A DNA stretch of 30,286 nucleotides, from positions 1 through 30,286 of IMG/VR virus record IMGVR_UViG_3300029892_000013. One strand, 5' to 3'. Origin of the DNA: a virus. Below, piece by piece: positions 7,644 through 15,166 of this stretch; within the stretch, counting starts at the first letter, position 1; each line of letters opens with the position of its first letter. The translations under genes and the position numbers were made by a program. Under the pieces are notes generated by a model. That model was given only the letters and a program-made list of their open reading frames with translations. It did not search any database and was not told where the DNA came from.

Positions 7644-8200
7644 GACCGCCCCCAGACGATGGGCTTTTCCTGGATGCTGGGGCCGTACTCGAAAAACAGG
7701 TCGCCGGCATACAGGGCGAGCTGGTCCTCATGCTCGTAACGATGCTCGCGGGCGCGTTCCAAATCGATCAGCCGCCCCTCGACCTGCACGGAGACGGCGC
7801 AGGTTTCGCCGGCCTCGTCGATCTCCATGACGTCCATTCGGCCGCCCTGGATTTTGTGCGGGTCCGCGATGACCTGGCCCTGGTCGTTAAGAGCGCCGAC
7901 CCAGACATTGACCGGGCGGCCCTGGTAATCCTCGGCCAGTGCAATCGAGATGATGCTCGACGAAATGCCGGACAGCGCGATGGTGAAGCCGACCGCCTTC
8001 AGCTCCTGGCTTTCGGCAAGCTCCGAAATGCCGACCAGGCCGCCGGCGCCGGTCCACTCGACGCCGTTCCATGTGATCGGCCCGATGCCGGTCCACAGGC
8101 GCAGTGTGCCGCTGTCGAACTGGGCTTCGAAGAAGAAGCGCGGCTGCAGGCTGGTCTTGACGACCTCGGCCTGCATGCCGGCGGTGAGATCGCGGGTCAT
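7640..8200 (-). CDS. Tail-tip assembly protein, lambda L position (DUF2163-like)
   Basis: Likely a structural protein of the tail tip. The 186-aa sequence is beta-rich and contains RLWTGIGPITWNGVEWTGAG-type text near residues 34-53, a pattern common in phage tail proteins placed between the M- and K-position genes, including DUF2163-like and related families. The later part (LIDLERAREHRYEHEDQ) resembles the end of those families, where the tail protein binds neighbours. It is shorter than the full two-domain GTA version. Start and stop both overlap neighbours by four bases, so it is tightly coupled to them. Confidence 0.68.
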   Translation of the reverse strand: MTRDLTAGMQAEVVKTSLQPRFFFEAQFDSGTLRLWTGIGPITWNGVEWTGAGGLVGISELAESQELKAVGFTIALSGISSSIISIALAEDYQGRPVNVWVGALNDQGQVIADPHKIQGGRMDVMEIDEAGETCAVSVQVEGRLIDLERAREHRYEHEDQLALYAGDLFFEYGPSIQEKPIVWGRS

Positions 8201-8835
8201 TGCGCCTCGATGATGTCGAAACTGACCGCAGCAACGATGCCGCTGGCGAGCGTCCAGCGCGGGCGGTTGTCGGCCAGGCGGAACACGCCTTTGGCCGACT
8301 GGACCGTGATTGCCGCGCCGTCTGCCACGTCAGCACGCAGAGCGGGGAAAATGTCGATTGCCGCATAGCCGCTGCTATCGCTGCTGGCATCCTGCAGAAC
8401 CTTGTGCAGCTTGGCGCTGCTGCCGGAGCCGAGCTGCAGCCAGTCGCCGGCTTTCAGGATGCCGGAAACTCCCTCGGTCCATCCGCGCGTATACAGAACG
8501 CGGTCGCGGGCGACATTCAGGCTCGGACTTCCAACCGCGTCAGCAACGGGCGTACCCGTTGCGGTTCCGCGCGGTGTAGCGCCAGCCGGATCGCCGAACA
8601 GGAACGTTCCGCGGCGACCGCGCAGGGCAGTCAGGAACGCCATCCAGGGTTCGTAAATGTCGCGGTTGACCATCGGCGAAACCGTCACGCGGCCAGCCCA
8701 GCCCTCGCCGGCATGCTCCTGAACCTGCTGCCCAAGCGTAAAGGGCGATTCCGTCATGCCGACTACGCTGCTCGGTCCAAAATCCAGGCCAGTAATTCCG
8801 GTCGTCGGGTGATTGATCGGATAGGTAATAGTCAT
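8197..8835 (-). CDS. Minor tail protein, lambda M position / distal tail-like
   Basis: Likely the protein that joins the tail tube to the tip. The 212-aa protein is beta-rich, with WAGRVTVSPMVNRDIYEPWM near residues 46-65 and LRGRRGTFLFGDP near 70-83, the latter resembling the loop in small tail proteins that follow the tape measure. Its start overlaps the tape-measure stop (ATGA). No enzymatic motif is seen. The exact family is uncertain; the call rests on gene order after the tape measure and before the NlpC-like gene. Confidence 0.7.
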   Translation of the reverse strand: MTITYPINHPTTGITGLDFGPSSVVGMTESPFTLGQQVQEHAGEGWAGRVTVSPMVNRDIYEPWMAFLTALRGRRGTFLFGDPAGATPRGTATGTPVADAVGSPSLNVARDRVLYTRGWTEGVSGILKAGDWLQLGSGSSAKLHKVLQDASSDSSGYAAIDIFPALRADVADGAAITVQSAKGVFRLADNRPRWTLASGIVAAVSFDIIEAQ

Positions 8836-10895
8836 GCCCGCGTGCCCCGGCGCTGGCGGTTTTCCATTTCGCTGACCGATGCCTTGACAATGCTGGGGGC
8901 GGCCTCACGGATCAGCAGGCGAACGCGGCCATCCGTCATGACTTCCTGCTCTATTGGCGGCGCGTTCATTCCGCGCTGGTCGATGATCTCGATCTTGCTG
9001 CCGCCCAGCGCCTTCATTTGCGCGGGCGTGAACACACCCTCACCCTTCTGCAGGATGGCCGGGAACTCGTCCGGCATCAGACCGGAGTGAAAGCGCGGGG
9101 CATTGACGAACGTGTCATTGGCAACAGGCGACATGCGGACACGGTCGCTGCCAACCACGCCGCCGGTATGGAAGAACATGCCGTAGTCCATGTTCCCGAA
9201 CGCGGAGCCGGTGCCGAATCCGGTGTTGCCGCCGCCTCCGAGAAGGCCGAATAGATCGAAGCTGCCGAGAGTTGGCGATTTTGGTGCGCTAGGAAACAGC
9301 GCGTTTTTCAGCGGATTAATCGCTGCCAGCTTGATGAACTCCTGCGCGATCTCATTGACCACGGCAAGCGCGACATTCTTGAAGTCCAGCGCCGACGCCT
9401 TGCCCTCGACAAACATGGTCGTGATGGCAGTGCCGATGCGGTCGAATGCGCGCTCGAAGCTGCGCTCCAGTTCGTCGGCGAGCGCCTGTTGCTGCCGGTA
9501 CGCCTCACCGACTGCCTGCGCCTGCTCGACCCGGCGGCGCTCACCTTCCGTCAGTGCGGCGCCTTTCTTCTCCTGCGCGTCCATAAGCGCGGTCTGCAGC
9601 CGGCGCTGATCGGCGGACAGGCCCAGCAGTTCGTTCTCGCGCTCCAGTCCGGTGAGGTACTGCTCGAATTTCTTATTGCGCTCATTGTCCTGCCTGACGA
9701 TCTCGTCGCCGCGCTTCATCGCGGCCATGCGGTCCCGGTCCTGCTGGGCAGCGGCTTCGTTATCGCCCTGCTGGATACGCTTGATGCGCTGTTCTTCCTT
9801 GCGGGCAAGCTCGTCGGCCGCGCGGGCCTGCTTGTCCTGCAGATCCTTTACGGCCTCGGCGCCGCGCTTCTGCGCCGCAAGACGGTCTTTGTCCTGCTGG
9901 GCAGCAGCGGCAGCGGCATCGTCCAGCCCACGGCCAGCGGCGCCTGCGTTTTCCAGCGCGGCAAAATCGTTAACCGCGCGCTCGATATTGGCGCGGGCTT
10001 GCGCAATCTTTTCCTCCAGATCGGCAATCGTCCGGGCGGCCTCACGGGCGAATTTGTCGGTTCCCGGAGTGCCTGAGAAGCGGACGCGCAGCCGCTCGGC
10101 TTCCTGCTCGGCCGATACGATAAAGTCGGTGTTTTCCTGTATCGACTTTTGCAGATCGCCCTGGGTTTGCGAAACAAGCTGCCGCTGCCTGGCTGTCGCG
10201 CTGCCAATCTGGCTCAACAGCAGGCTGTTTGTTTTTTCCAGCGTGGCGTTGAAATTCTTCTGGGTTTCATCCCATTTGCCGGTGGCGTCCTCGGCATCTA
10301 GAAACTGCACGGCAAGAGCGCCAGCAGCCGCGCCCACTGCGCCGATCACAGCGCCCCAAGGGCCGAACGCGCTGACAAACTGCGTGCCCTGCTGGATCAG
10401 CGGCCGAATGACGCCCGACCCGCTGGCGACCTGCACAGCAAAGTCGCCAAACTGGAACGCGGCATTTTGTATTTGCGCGCCCATGGCACGAGACGAGCGC
10501 CCAACAGCCGCGTTGCTGGCTTCAAGCGTGCTGTTCGCCGCTACCATGCGCTGAATAGCGGCCGTGCGCTGGGCAAAAGCGCGTTGCAGCGCCGCCTCGG
10601 TCTGCTCGGCATTCAGCGCGCCAAGCTGTTCGGCCCGGCGGATATTCTCCAGCTCGGCGATATACCGCTTCTGCGCCGCATAGACCGGGTCGTAACGGCG
10701 CTTTAGTTGCTCAGTATACTTGGCATCGGCGCGCGCCAGCGCCTCGGTGCGCTTGTCAATCTCCTGCGTGCCGGCTACGACCTTTTTTTCAAGGGCGTCG
10801 AGATGCTTGACGGCAGAATTGGCGGCGGTCTCGAAGCCCGAGACATCGCCGCCAATCTGTACGACAAGATCATTGCCCTGGTTTTCGGTTGCCAC
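8832..10895 (-). CDS. Tail tape measure protein
   Basis: Predicted ruler that sets tail length and travels into the host envelope during DNA entry. At 687 aa it is a short member. Residues about 1-130 and 235-480 are long helical, Ala/Gln/Arg/Glu-rich coiled-coil text with repeats such as AQKRGAEAVKDLQDKQ and AAQQDRDRMAAMKRGD; a small hydrophobic Gly/Ala stretch lies near 175-200 (GAVIGAVGAAAGALAVQF). The C-terminal third ends in a soluble domain with FHTGGVVG and LMPDEFPAILQKGEGVFTPAQ, typical of the tape-measure C-terminus. The start is GTG at 10895 with CGGAG upstream and overlaps the end of the chaperone extension. At roughly 0.15 nm per residue a tail near 100 nm is expected. Confidence 0.87.
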   Translation of the reverse strand: MATENQGNDLVVQIGGDVSGFETAANSAVKHLDALEKKVVAGTQEIDKRTEALARADAKYTEQLKRRYDPVYAAQKRYIAELENIRRAEQLGALNAEQTEAALQRAFAQRTAAIQRMVAANSTLEASNAAVGRSSRAMGAQIQNAAFQFGDFAVQVASGSGVIRPLIQQGTQFVSAFGPWGAVIGAVGAAAGALAVQFLDAEDATGKWDETQKNFNATLEKTNSLLLSQIGSATARQRQLVSQTQGDLQKSIQENTDFIVSAEQEAERLRVRFSGTPGTDKFAREAARTIADLEEKIAQARANIERAVNDFAALENAGAAGRGLDDAAAAAAQQDKDRLAAQKRGAEAVKDLQDKQARAADELARKEEQRIKRIQQGDNEAAAQQDRDRMAAMKRGDEIVRQDNERNKKFEQYLTGLERENELLGLSADQRRLQTALMDAQEKKGAALTEGERRRVEQAQAVGEAYRQQQALADELERSFERAFDRIGTAITTMFVEGKASALDFKNVALAVVNEIAQEFIKLAAINPLKNALFPSAPKSPTLGSFDLFGLLGGGGNTGFGTGSAFGNMDYGMFFHTGGVVGSDRVRMSPVANDTFVNAPRFHSGLMPDEFPAILQKGEGVFTPAQMKALGGSKIEIIDQRGMNAPPIEQEVMTDGRVRLLIREAAPSIVKASVSEMENRQRRGTRA

Positions 10896-11145
10896 GTTTG
10901 CGCGCTCCGATGATACGAAGGGTCGATTTCAGCTGCTTTGCCACATCCTGCTTGTCAGGCGGCGGCGGTTCCTCGGGCTTCAGGCCAAGCTGTGCCCGCA
11001 GGCTGGCAATGCGGCCTTCCATGGCCGCCTCGATGCGGAAGATGCTCGTCCGCATGGCCGCGTCGTCGGACCAGCCAAGCCAGCCCGTTGCGTGGCGGTA
11101 TAATTCCTCGGATTTTTCGGCCGCCGTCAGCCGGCGGCCATCCCG
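10870..11145 (-). CDS. Frameshift extension of the tail assembly chaperone (GT-type)
   Basis: C-terminal part of a predicted fusion protein made by a -1 ribosomal slip from the gp10-like chaperone gene. Reading onward from the slippery site gives RDGRRLTAAEKSEELYRHAT and then GWLGWSDDAAMRTSIFRIEA, which matches the short second reading frame found after tail chaperone genes in many phages. This frame has no start codon or ribosome site of its own for its first 30 codons; the first ATG is at 11055, inside the conserved part. The fusion would be about 206 aa (115 from the first frame plus 91). The extension would recruit the tape measure while the common N-terminal part coats it, as known for lambda G and GT. 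Confidence 0.78.
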   Translation of the reverse strand, partial: RDGRRLTAAEKSEELYRHATGWLGWSDDAAMRTSIFRIEAAMEGRIASLRAQLGLKPEEPPPPDKQDVAKQLKSTLRIIGARKRGNRKPGQ

Positions 11146-11151
11146 TTTCCC
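11119..11151 (-). promoter_or_regulatory. Programmed -1 frameshift signal (slippery heptamer + hairpin)
   Basis: On the minus strand the heptamer GGGAAAC (11151-11145) is in the correct phase, G_GGA_AAC. Five bases later begins a perfect 8-bp GC-only stem, GGCCGCCG with CGGCGGCC, closed by the loop GCTGA, which contains the zero-frame TGA stop. Slippery site, 5-nt spacer and stable hairpin are the three elements of a bacterial -1 frameshift site, and the two frames it would join encode the two halves of a tail chaperone. Confidence 0.85.
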
Positions 11152-11489
11152 TGGTCGGCCTCGGCGGCGGCTTCAGCCTCGACTTCCTCGGGCGATTTGC
11201 CGGCATTGAAAAGCCGGAACAGGTATTCCGCGACCGGCGCGGCCAGCTTCGGCAGACCCGTCTCGAAAAGCTGCTCCGGCAGCTTGCGGGCCTGGTCGTC
11301 GGTCAGGCCAAGACCGTTGCGGATCACGAAGGCTATCGCGCCGAGATCGCAGCGGGTAACGCGCGGCAACAGGTCGCGATATGCGCCGACCGAACCGATA
11401 TTCTGGAACGCCTGCAGGCTGGGCTTGAGAGTGCGGGTTTCGCCGGCAAGGATAATCTGTACCTCGCCGCGATTGAGGGCGTTTGTCAT
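11127..11489 (-). CDS. Tail assembly chaperone, GTA gp10-like (lambda G analogue)
   Basis: Predicted chaperone that binds the tape measure during tail assembly and is absent from the finished particle. The 120-aa protein starts MTNALNRGEVQIILAGETRT, then LKPSLQAFQNIGS and CDLGAIAFVIRNGL, closely resembling GTA gp10-like proteins of alphaproteobacteria. The ATG at 11489 has GGAG upstream; the longer frame adds a proline-rich, unlikely N-terminus. Its end is acidic and Ala/Glu-rich, and holds the slippery site for -1 slipping five codons before the stop. It lies between tail tube and tape measure, the standard G position. Confidence 0.82.
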   Translation of the reverse strand: MTNALNRGEVQIILAGETRTLKPSLQAFQNIGSVGAYRDLLPRVTRCDLGAIAFVIRNGLGLTDDQARKLPEQLFETGLPKLAAPVAEYLFRLFNAGKSPEEVEAEAAAEADQGNGMAAG

Positions 11490-11588
11490 GGATGGAGCTC
11501 CGATGGTGGGGCTGAAAGGGAGAGGCGGCGGCACGCCCCCATGCCGCCGCCCGCGACCCGGGGAGGAAATCCGGGTCGGTCAGGGCGG

Positions 11589-12062
11589 TTAGACCGCCGC
11601 GACCTCGATGATCGCCGAGTTGATCGCGATATTCGTGCTGGCCTTCACGACGTTCTCGGCATTGCCGATATTCGTGGTGTAGGACTGCACCTGACCACGG
11701 AAATAGAACGTGGTCGGGCTGGACGGGCTGCCCTGTCTCGCGTCGTTCAGCGTGATCTTGATCGCGTAGTCGTCATCTTCCGCAAGCGCGGCGACGATTG
11801 CGGCCTGGCCGGTGTCGGTCGGGTCGCGGCCGAGCGTCAGGGCGATGGTGCCGGCGTCGAAGGTCGTCTTGATCTTGCGAACGCGGCGGTCGCCGAGTGC
11901 CGTGAAGTTGGTCGCGGCGGCCTGATCGCCAAAGTCGCCGATGCTTTCGATTTCGCCGACCTCGACAAAGCTCAGGGCCTCGTATTCTCCCTGCGTGTCC
12001 ACAGTGGAAGCAGCAACCGGGCCGATATACAGCTTCGACCCCGCAGCGGTGCGTACAGTCAT
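11589..12062 (-). CDS. Major tail tube protein
   Basis: Predicted subunit of the stacked rings forming the tail tube. The 157-aa protein has the beta-rich composition of tail tube proteins, with segments such as GEIESIGDFGDQAAATNFTA (about 37-56), the RVRKIKTTFDAGTIALTLG strand region and AIKITLNDARQGSPSSPTTF followed by FRGQVQSYTTNIG. This sequence order matches the GTA gp9-like/siphovirus tube proteins. It is separated from the upstream genes by a strong terminator-like hairpin, so expression of this abundant protein may be set apart. It is followed by the chaperone gene after about 100 bases. Confidence 0.82.
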   Translation of the reverse strand: MTVRTAAGSKLYIGPVAASTVDTQGEYEALSFVEVGEIESIGDFGDQAAATNFTALGDRRVRKIKTTFDAGTIALTLGRDPTDTGQAAIVAALAEDDDYAIKITLNDARQGSPSSPTTFYFRGQVQSYTTNIGNAENVVKASTNIAINSAIIEVAAV

Positions 12063-12082
12063 GGCATTGTCTCCTTGCCAAT

Positions 12083-12105
12083 AAAAAAGCCGCCCAAGTG
12101 GCGGC
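12083..12105 (-). terminator. Intrinsic terminator-like hairpin before the tail tube gene
   Basis: On the minus strand GCCGCC and GGCGGC form a 6-bp GC stem with the loop ACTTG, directly followed by TTTTTTA. It lies 25 bases after the stop of the DUF3168-type gene and 20 bases before the tail tube start. A second small hairpin (CCCCG with CGGGG) lies just upstream at about 12113-12126. Full termination here would cut off all downstream tail and lysis genes unless transcription is antiterminated or a further promoter exists. Confidence 0.75.
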
Positions 12106-12129
12106 GCTCGTACCCCGAATGCGGGGGGT

Positions 12130-12537
12130 TCAATGCTGGGTCAGGATTCTTAGCGTGACCTGGCCCATGTAAGTGACGGCATCGGCGTCGCGGACGCTGC
12201 GTTTGCGGCGCACGCGGCAATGCACCATTGTTCCGGTGTCGAGCATCAGCCTTTGCCCATGCAGAAGGCGGTCGATCTCGGCCATGATTTCCTTGACCTC
12301 TTTCTGGCCGCGATAGGTCGACCACACCGAGAGATAGAAAAACCGTTCGTCCATGCGGCTGGCGAGGAAATCGGCGTCGTTCGCAATCTCGCTATCCAGG
12401 GTCACATACGGATGTGTTGCCGATTGCGGCACAGAGTCATAGACCGGCACATTCTGGCCCGGCGAACCGTTGATCGTGATATGGCCGTTGAGGGCGGTAT
12501 AGATCGCCTTCTGCACGGCAAAGGACGGGTCGCTCAT
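12130..12537 (-). CDS. Tail completion/terminator protein (DUF3168-like)
   Basis: Predicted ring protein that caps the tail tube and joins it to the head. The 135-aa protein shows the pattern of DUF3168: N-terminal helix (PSFAVQKAIYTALNG), VPVYDSVPQSATHPYVTLDS near residues 30-49, then FLASRMDERFFYLSVWSTYR and a helix EVKEIMAEIDRLLHG. Its start overlaps the upstream gene stop as ATGA. It is next to the HK97 gp10-like gene, the usual pairing. A terminator-like hairpin follows its stop. Confidence 0.83.
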   Translation of the reverse strand: MSDPSFAVQKAIYTALNGHITINGSPGQNVPVYDSVPQSATHPYVTLDSEIANDADFLASRMDERFFYLSVWSTYRGQKEVKEIMAEIDRLLHGQRLMLDTGTMVHCRVRRKRSVRDADAVTYMGQVTLRILTQH

Positions 12538-12968
12538 ATGCCGAACGCCTTCCCGATCCTGCTGCCTGCCAGCGCCTTGCGGACGGCTTCGCGCATCATT
12601 CCCATGATCTGCGTCTCGTTCGCATCCAGCGCCGGCATGATGAACGGGCGGGCAGGCTGCGGCGGTACATTCCGCTCAGGGTCGCCCTTGGTGCCGTATT
12701 CTATGAACTTGGCGACGAAGCCGGCCGGCAGATCGACCATGCCGACGCGTGCAACCAGTTTGTCGCCGGACATTTCGCTGCCGATGTGGCTGGCCGTGAT
12801 CCCGGTCTCCTTGGGCGCAAACTGGTACATATCGGTCTGCACCTTGATCGCGGTATCGGCGACAACAACGCCGATTTCCTTGCGCATGCTGACCGGCAGG
12901 CCCTTCAATGCCCGCCGAAGCTCTGACACGCCACGAAGGCCGGAACGCTGGCGCGCGGTGGAAGCCAT
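12534..12968 (-). CDS. HK97 gp10-like head-tail component
   Basis: Predicted minor head-tail joining protein. The 144-aa protein has an N-terminal basic helix (LRGVSELRRALKGLPVSMRK), then IKVQTDMYQFAPKETGITAS and VEYGTK-like text (FIEYGTKGDPERNVPPQPAR) followed by a PFIMPALDAN helix, all features of the HK97-gp10 family. Starts and stops overlap both neighbours (TGATG and ATGA). The length is normal for the family. Confidence 0.85.
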   Translation of the reverse strand: MASTARQRSGLRGVSELRRALKGLPVSMRKEIGVVVADTAIKVQTDMYQFAPKETGITASHIGSEMSGDKLVARVGMVDLPAGFVAKFIEYGTKGDPERNVPPQPARPFIMPALDANETQIMGMMREAVRKALAGSRIGKAFGI

Positions 12969-13171
12969 CAGCCAATCTCTATTTCGACGCCGTCGTCCGA
13001 AGACTTAAATGCGCCAAACACGACAGTGATTTTCGGAATCTCGTCGCGCTCGAACTTGATGCTCGTTGATTCTTGGCCCGGCAGGATTTCGCCAGCTTCG
13101 GTGTGAAGCGCGAAAACTGGCGCGCCGCCGGGCGCTTTCTGGCCGACAATTGGTTTGTAGATCAGTTTCAT
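12968..13171 (-). CDS. Hypothetical protein in connector operon, 67 aa
   Basis: Function not recognised. The small protein (MKLIYKPIVGQKAPGGAPVF at the N-terminus) is beta-like and acidic toward the end. It fits tightly between the head-tail adaptor and HK97 gp10-like genes, with four-base and one-base overlaps, so it is clearly translated with them. It could be a small connector or assembly factor; nothing in the sequence decides. Confidence 0.65.
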   Translation of the reverse strand: MKLIYKPIVGQKAPGGAPVFALHTEAGEILPGQESTSIKFERDEIPKITVVFGAFKSSDDGVEIEIG

Positions 13172-13500
13172 GTCGGCACCCCCGCCTCACAGTCGATCCG
13201 AAACTCCAGATCGCCCTTGCCGGGATAGGCGATGAAGCGAATCTGCATGGTGATGCCTTCCCACACGATGCGGTCGGCCGTGGTGAGCCCGCGCGTGCCG
13301 CTATCGTTCGGCACGGTCAGGCGATAGTTGCGCGGGCTCTCGGTCTGCTGTGCCGCAGCGCGCTCTCCACCGGACAGCGGCTTGACCTCGCACCAGCGGG
13401 AAATGAGATCGGCCCAGGTATCGACCGACCCGCCGGCGCCGTCCGGCGTGCTGGTGAAGCGCTGGAAGGTGACGCGCTGATCTCTGCTGCCGGCGGTCAT
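13168..13500 (-). CDS. Head-tail adaptor protein (phage_H_T_join family)
   Basis: Predicted stopper that closes the head exit channel and binds the tail. The 110-aa protein has the family pattern: RDQRVTFQRF at residues 6-15, a turn DGAGGSVDTWADLISRWCEV, then VPNDSGTRGL and TADRIVWEGITMQIRFI. It belongs to the SPP1 gp16/HK97 head-tail joining type. The ATG lies one base after the DUF6527 gene stop. In a usual siphovirus this gene directly follows the gp6/gp8-like connector; here about 4.2 kb of sugar and methyl genes lie between the two. Confidence 0.84.
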   Translation of the reverse strand: MTAGSRDQRVTFQRFTSTPDGAGGSVDTWADLISRWCEVKPLSGGERAAAQQTESPRNYRLTVPNDSGTRGLTTADRIVWEGITMQIRFIAYPGKGDLEFRIDCEAGVPT

Positions 13501-13501
13501 G

Positions 13502-13780
13502 TCAGCACTCGACGAACTGGCCGTCAGTCAGATAGCCGTGCCACTTGCAGCCTTCCATGTGGAGGATGCTCGGCCGGACTGTCGGCTTTTCGCGCGGACC
13601 AGAGAGCGTCCATTCGCGGTTGCCAAATGACACGCCGAGCAGCGAGCCGCAGCCGCAAGGGCACTGAAAGTTAATCCCCTCCGTGCCGTCCGGTGCCTTC
13701 CAATACTTGGCCTCGCCGGGCTTGGCTTGGTCGCCGACGACGTTTTCAACGAGGCGGAAGGTCGCGTTACGCTTGCTCAC
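13502..13780 (-). CDS. DUF6527-family zinc-ribbon-like protein
   Basis: Function unknown. The 92-aa protein contains FQCPCGCGSLLGVSF at about 38-52, then REWTLSGPREKPTVRPSILH and a CKWHGYLTDGQ end, which is the pattern of DUF6527. The CPCGCG cluster with a later Cys and His suggests a small metal-binding fold. It begins with GTG at 13780 overlapping the FkbM-type gene stop (GTGA) and ends one base before the head-tail adaptor. It is the last gene of the inserted cassette and may be a separate phage accessory, since related proteins are common in phages without sugar genes. Confidence 0.78.
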   Translation of the reverse strand: MSKRNATFRLVENVVGDQAKPGEAKYWKAPDGTEGINFQCPCGCGSLLGVSFGNREWTLSGPREKPTVRPSILHMEGCKWHGYLTDGQFVEC

Positions 13781-14448
13781 GCCGGCACCATGATGAAGTC
13801 GCCCGACATCTCGCGCGCCACGCGATAGCCGAGGCTTTGCAGGTATGTCACGGCGTCGGTCTGGCCGAGACCGAAGCCCTGCGCCTTGCCCGGCTTCTGC
13901 TCGACGCAGATCACCGGCATGTTGCGGCGGATAAGCTGCTCGCCGCCGCGGAGGGCGAAAAGCTCGTAGCCCTCGCAGTCGAGCTTGATGAAGTCGATAT
14001 TGTCGGCATCTGGCAGGACATCGTCGAGACGGCGCAGCGGAATATCTCCCTCGCCCGCGACCGTCGTATCGCCCGAGCTGGTCGTAGCGGTGTGCATGCT
14101 TACGCTGCCCTCTACCTCGCCAAGGGCGATCGGGTGCAGCTTTACCAAGGCCTCGCCAAGAATGCGGCGCTGTAGATGCGGGATATTCGCCTCGAAGCAG
14201 TCTCGATGCTCGGCAACGGGCTCGAAGGCGTCAACGGCCTGAAACCGCTTCACCATGTTCTGCGCCCATAATCCGCAGTGGGCGCCAACGTCGCAGGCGG
14301 CACGGAACTGCTTGCACAGGCCATATGCCGCGAGCTGCTTGTCGAGCTGGTACGTAAGCCGGCCGTCGACGACCTGATTCTTCTTCGTCATCCACTCGAC
14401 CAGATGGGTCTCATGATCCGGGAGCCAGACGCCGCCGACCTGTTTCAT
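13777..14448 (-). CDS. FkbM-family methyltransferase
   Basis: Predicted SAM-dependent O-methyltransferase; members often methylate sugar hydroxyls. In the 223-aa protein DVGAHCGL (53-60) is motif I, a VDAFEPVAEH segment follows near 72-81, and DFIKLDCEGYE (152-162) with GGEQLIRRNMPVICVEQK is the hallmark of the FkbM family. I chose the ATG at 14448, which has GAGGAAAG upstream and overlaps the glycosyltransferase stop (ATGA); a longer frame reads into that neighbour. Within a run of glycosyltransferases it probably caps or methylates the sugar they add, which is inference. Confidence 0.83.
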   Translation of the reverse strand: MKQVGGVWLPDHETHLVEWMTKKNQVVDGRLTYQLDKQLAAYGLCKQFRAACDVGAHCGLWAQNMVKRFQAVDAFEPVAEHRDCFEANIPHLQRRILGEALVKLHPIALGEVEGSVSMHTATTSSGDTTVAGEGDIPLRRLDDVLPDADNIDFIKLDCEGYELFALRGGEQLIRRNMPVICVEQKPGKAQGFGLGQTDAVTYLQSLGYRVAREMSGDFIMVPA

Positions 14449-15164
14449 GCCGCTTTCCTCAAGATGCTGTCCAGCGCCGCCACGACCTGCGCCGGGCTGA
14501 TCTGACTCATGGCCTTTTCGCAATGCCGGCAGGGGCCGCGATTGCCGCAGGCCTCGCCGCCGGTAAACAGGTTGATATGCGTGTCGTAGCCGGTGACATC
14601 CGGCGAGATATACCCGCCGAAGATCACCACCGCCGGAAGCCCGACCGCTGCCGCCGCATGATGCAAGCCACCCTCAGGCAGCACGGCAGCCGAGGCGACC
14701 GACAGAACCGCCAGCGCGTGGCCGAAGCTCGGCAGCGCCGGCATCTCCAACCACGGCAGGTCGGGGCGGAGCGTCATCAGGTCGGCCCAGCGGCCCCATT
14801 GCTTGTTCGGGCTGGCACCGGCCTTGATCCGCGGCTCGATGACCACCCGGCCGCGGTATTGCTCGGCCCAGTGCAGCAGGTCCGGTGGCAAGATCACCTT
14901 GGCCGGTACTGGCCGGTATGGCAGCCAGGCCCAGCGGTGCCGTGCGCTGCGGCTGTAGTCGATATATGGCCGACGCTGACCGCCGTTGACAATGTAGGGC
15001 AGTCCATCGCGCCATTGATTGCGCGGCAGAACGTCCGGGCAGTAGTCCCAGACGCCATACCATTTCTGTCGGCCGCGGCGGTCCAGAATGGCGACCGGGC
15101 GGCCATGGGTTTCCGCGGCCCGCCGAGCTTCTCCGGCAGCCATTAAGCAGTCGCCAATTCCCAC
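14445..15164 (-). CDS. Glycosyltransferase family 9-like (heptosyltransferase fold)
   Basis: Predicted GT-B glycosyltransferase that would move a sugar from a nucleotide donor. The N-terminus GIGDCLMAAGEARR and the C-terminal part with PEGGLHHAAAAVGLPAVVIF, then GGYISPDVTGYDTHINLFTG, match GT9/ADP-heptose transferase-like proteins. A late Cys set (ACGNRGPCRHCEKAM) is also typical of the phage-borne version. I place the start at a GTG at 15164, one codon after the stop of the previous gene, with GAGG ten bases upstream; an in-frame ATG at 15143 is the alternative. A much longer frame upstream only overlaps the methyltransferase gene. Confidence 0.76.
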   Translation of the reverse strand: MGIGDCLMAAGEARRAAETHGRPVAILDRRGRQKWYGVWDYCPDVLPRNQWRDGLPYIVNGGQRRPYIDYSRSARHRWAWLPYRPVPAKVILPPDLLHWAEQYRGRVVIEPRIKAGASPNKQWGRWADLMTLRPDLPWLEMPALPSFGHALAVLSVASAAVLPEGGLHHAAAAVGLPAVVIFGGYISPDVTGYDTHINLFTGGEACGNRGPCRHCEKAMSQISPAQVVAALDSILRKAA

Positions 15165-15166
15165 GG

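Noticed and set aside
10870-11055. Separate 61-aa gene starting at its own ATG
   Set aside because: Similarity extends upstream of the ATG in the same frame up to the slippery site, so it is better explained as the frameshift extension.
10938-12158. Plus-strand open frame of about 406 codons
   Set aside because: It covers the chaperone and tail tube genes on the other strand and the intergenic terminator; no protein similarity is evident.
12059-12325. Minus-strand open frame of 88 codons across the DUF3168 gene and terminator
   Set aside because: It is out of frame with DUF3168, Arg/Pro-rich and reads through the terminator; typical shadow.
14449-14523. Longer N-terminus for the FkbM-type gene
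   Set aside because: It overlaps the end of the GT9-like gene; the ATG at 14448 has a good ribosome site and an ATGA overlap.
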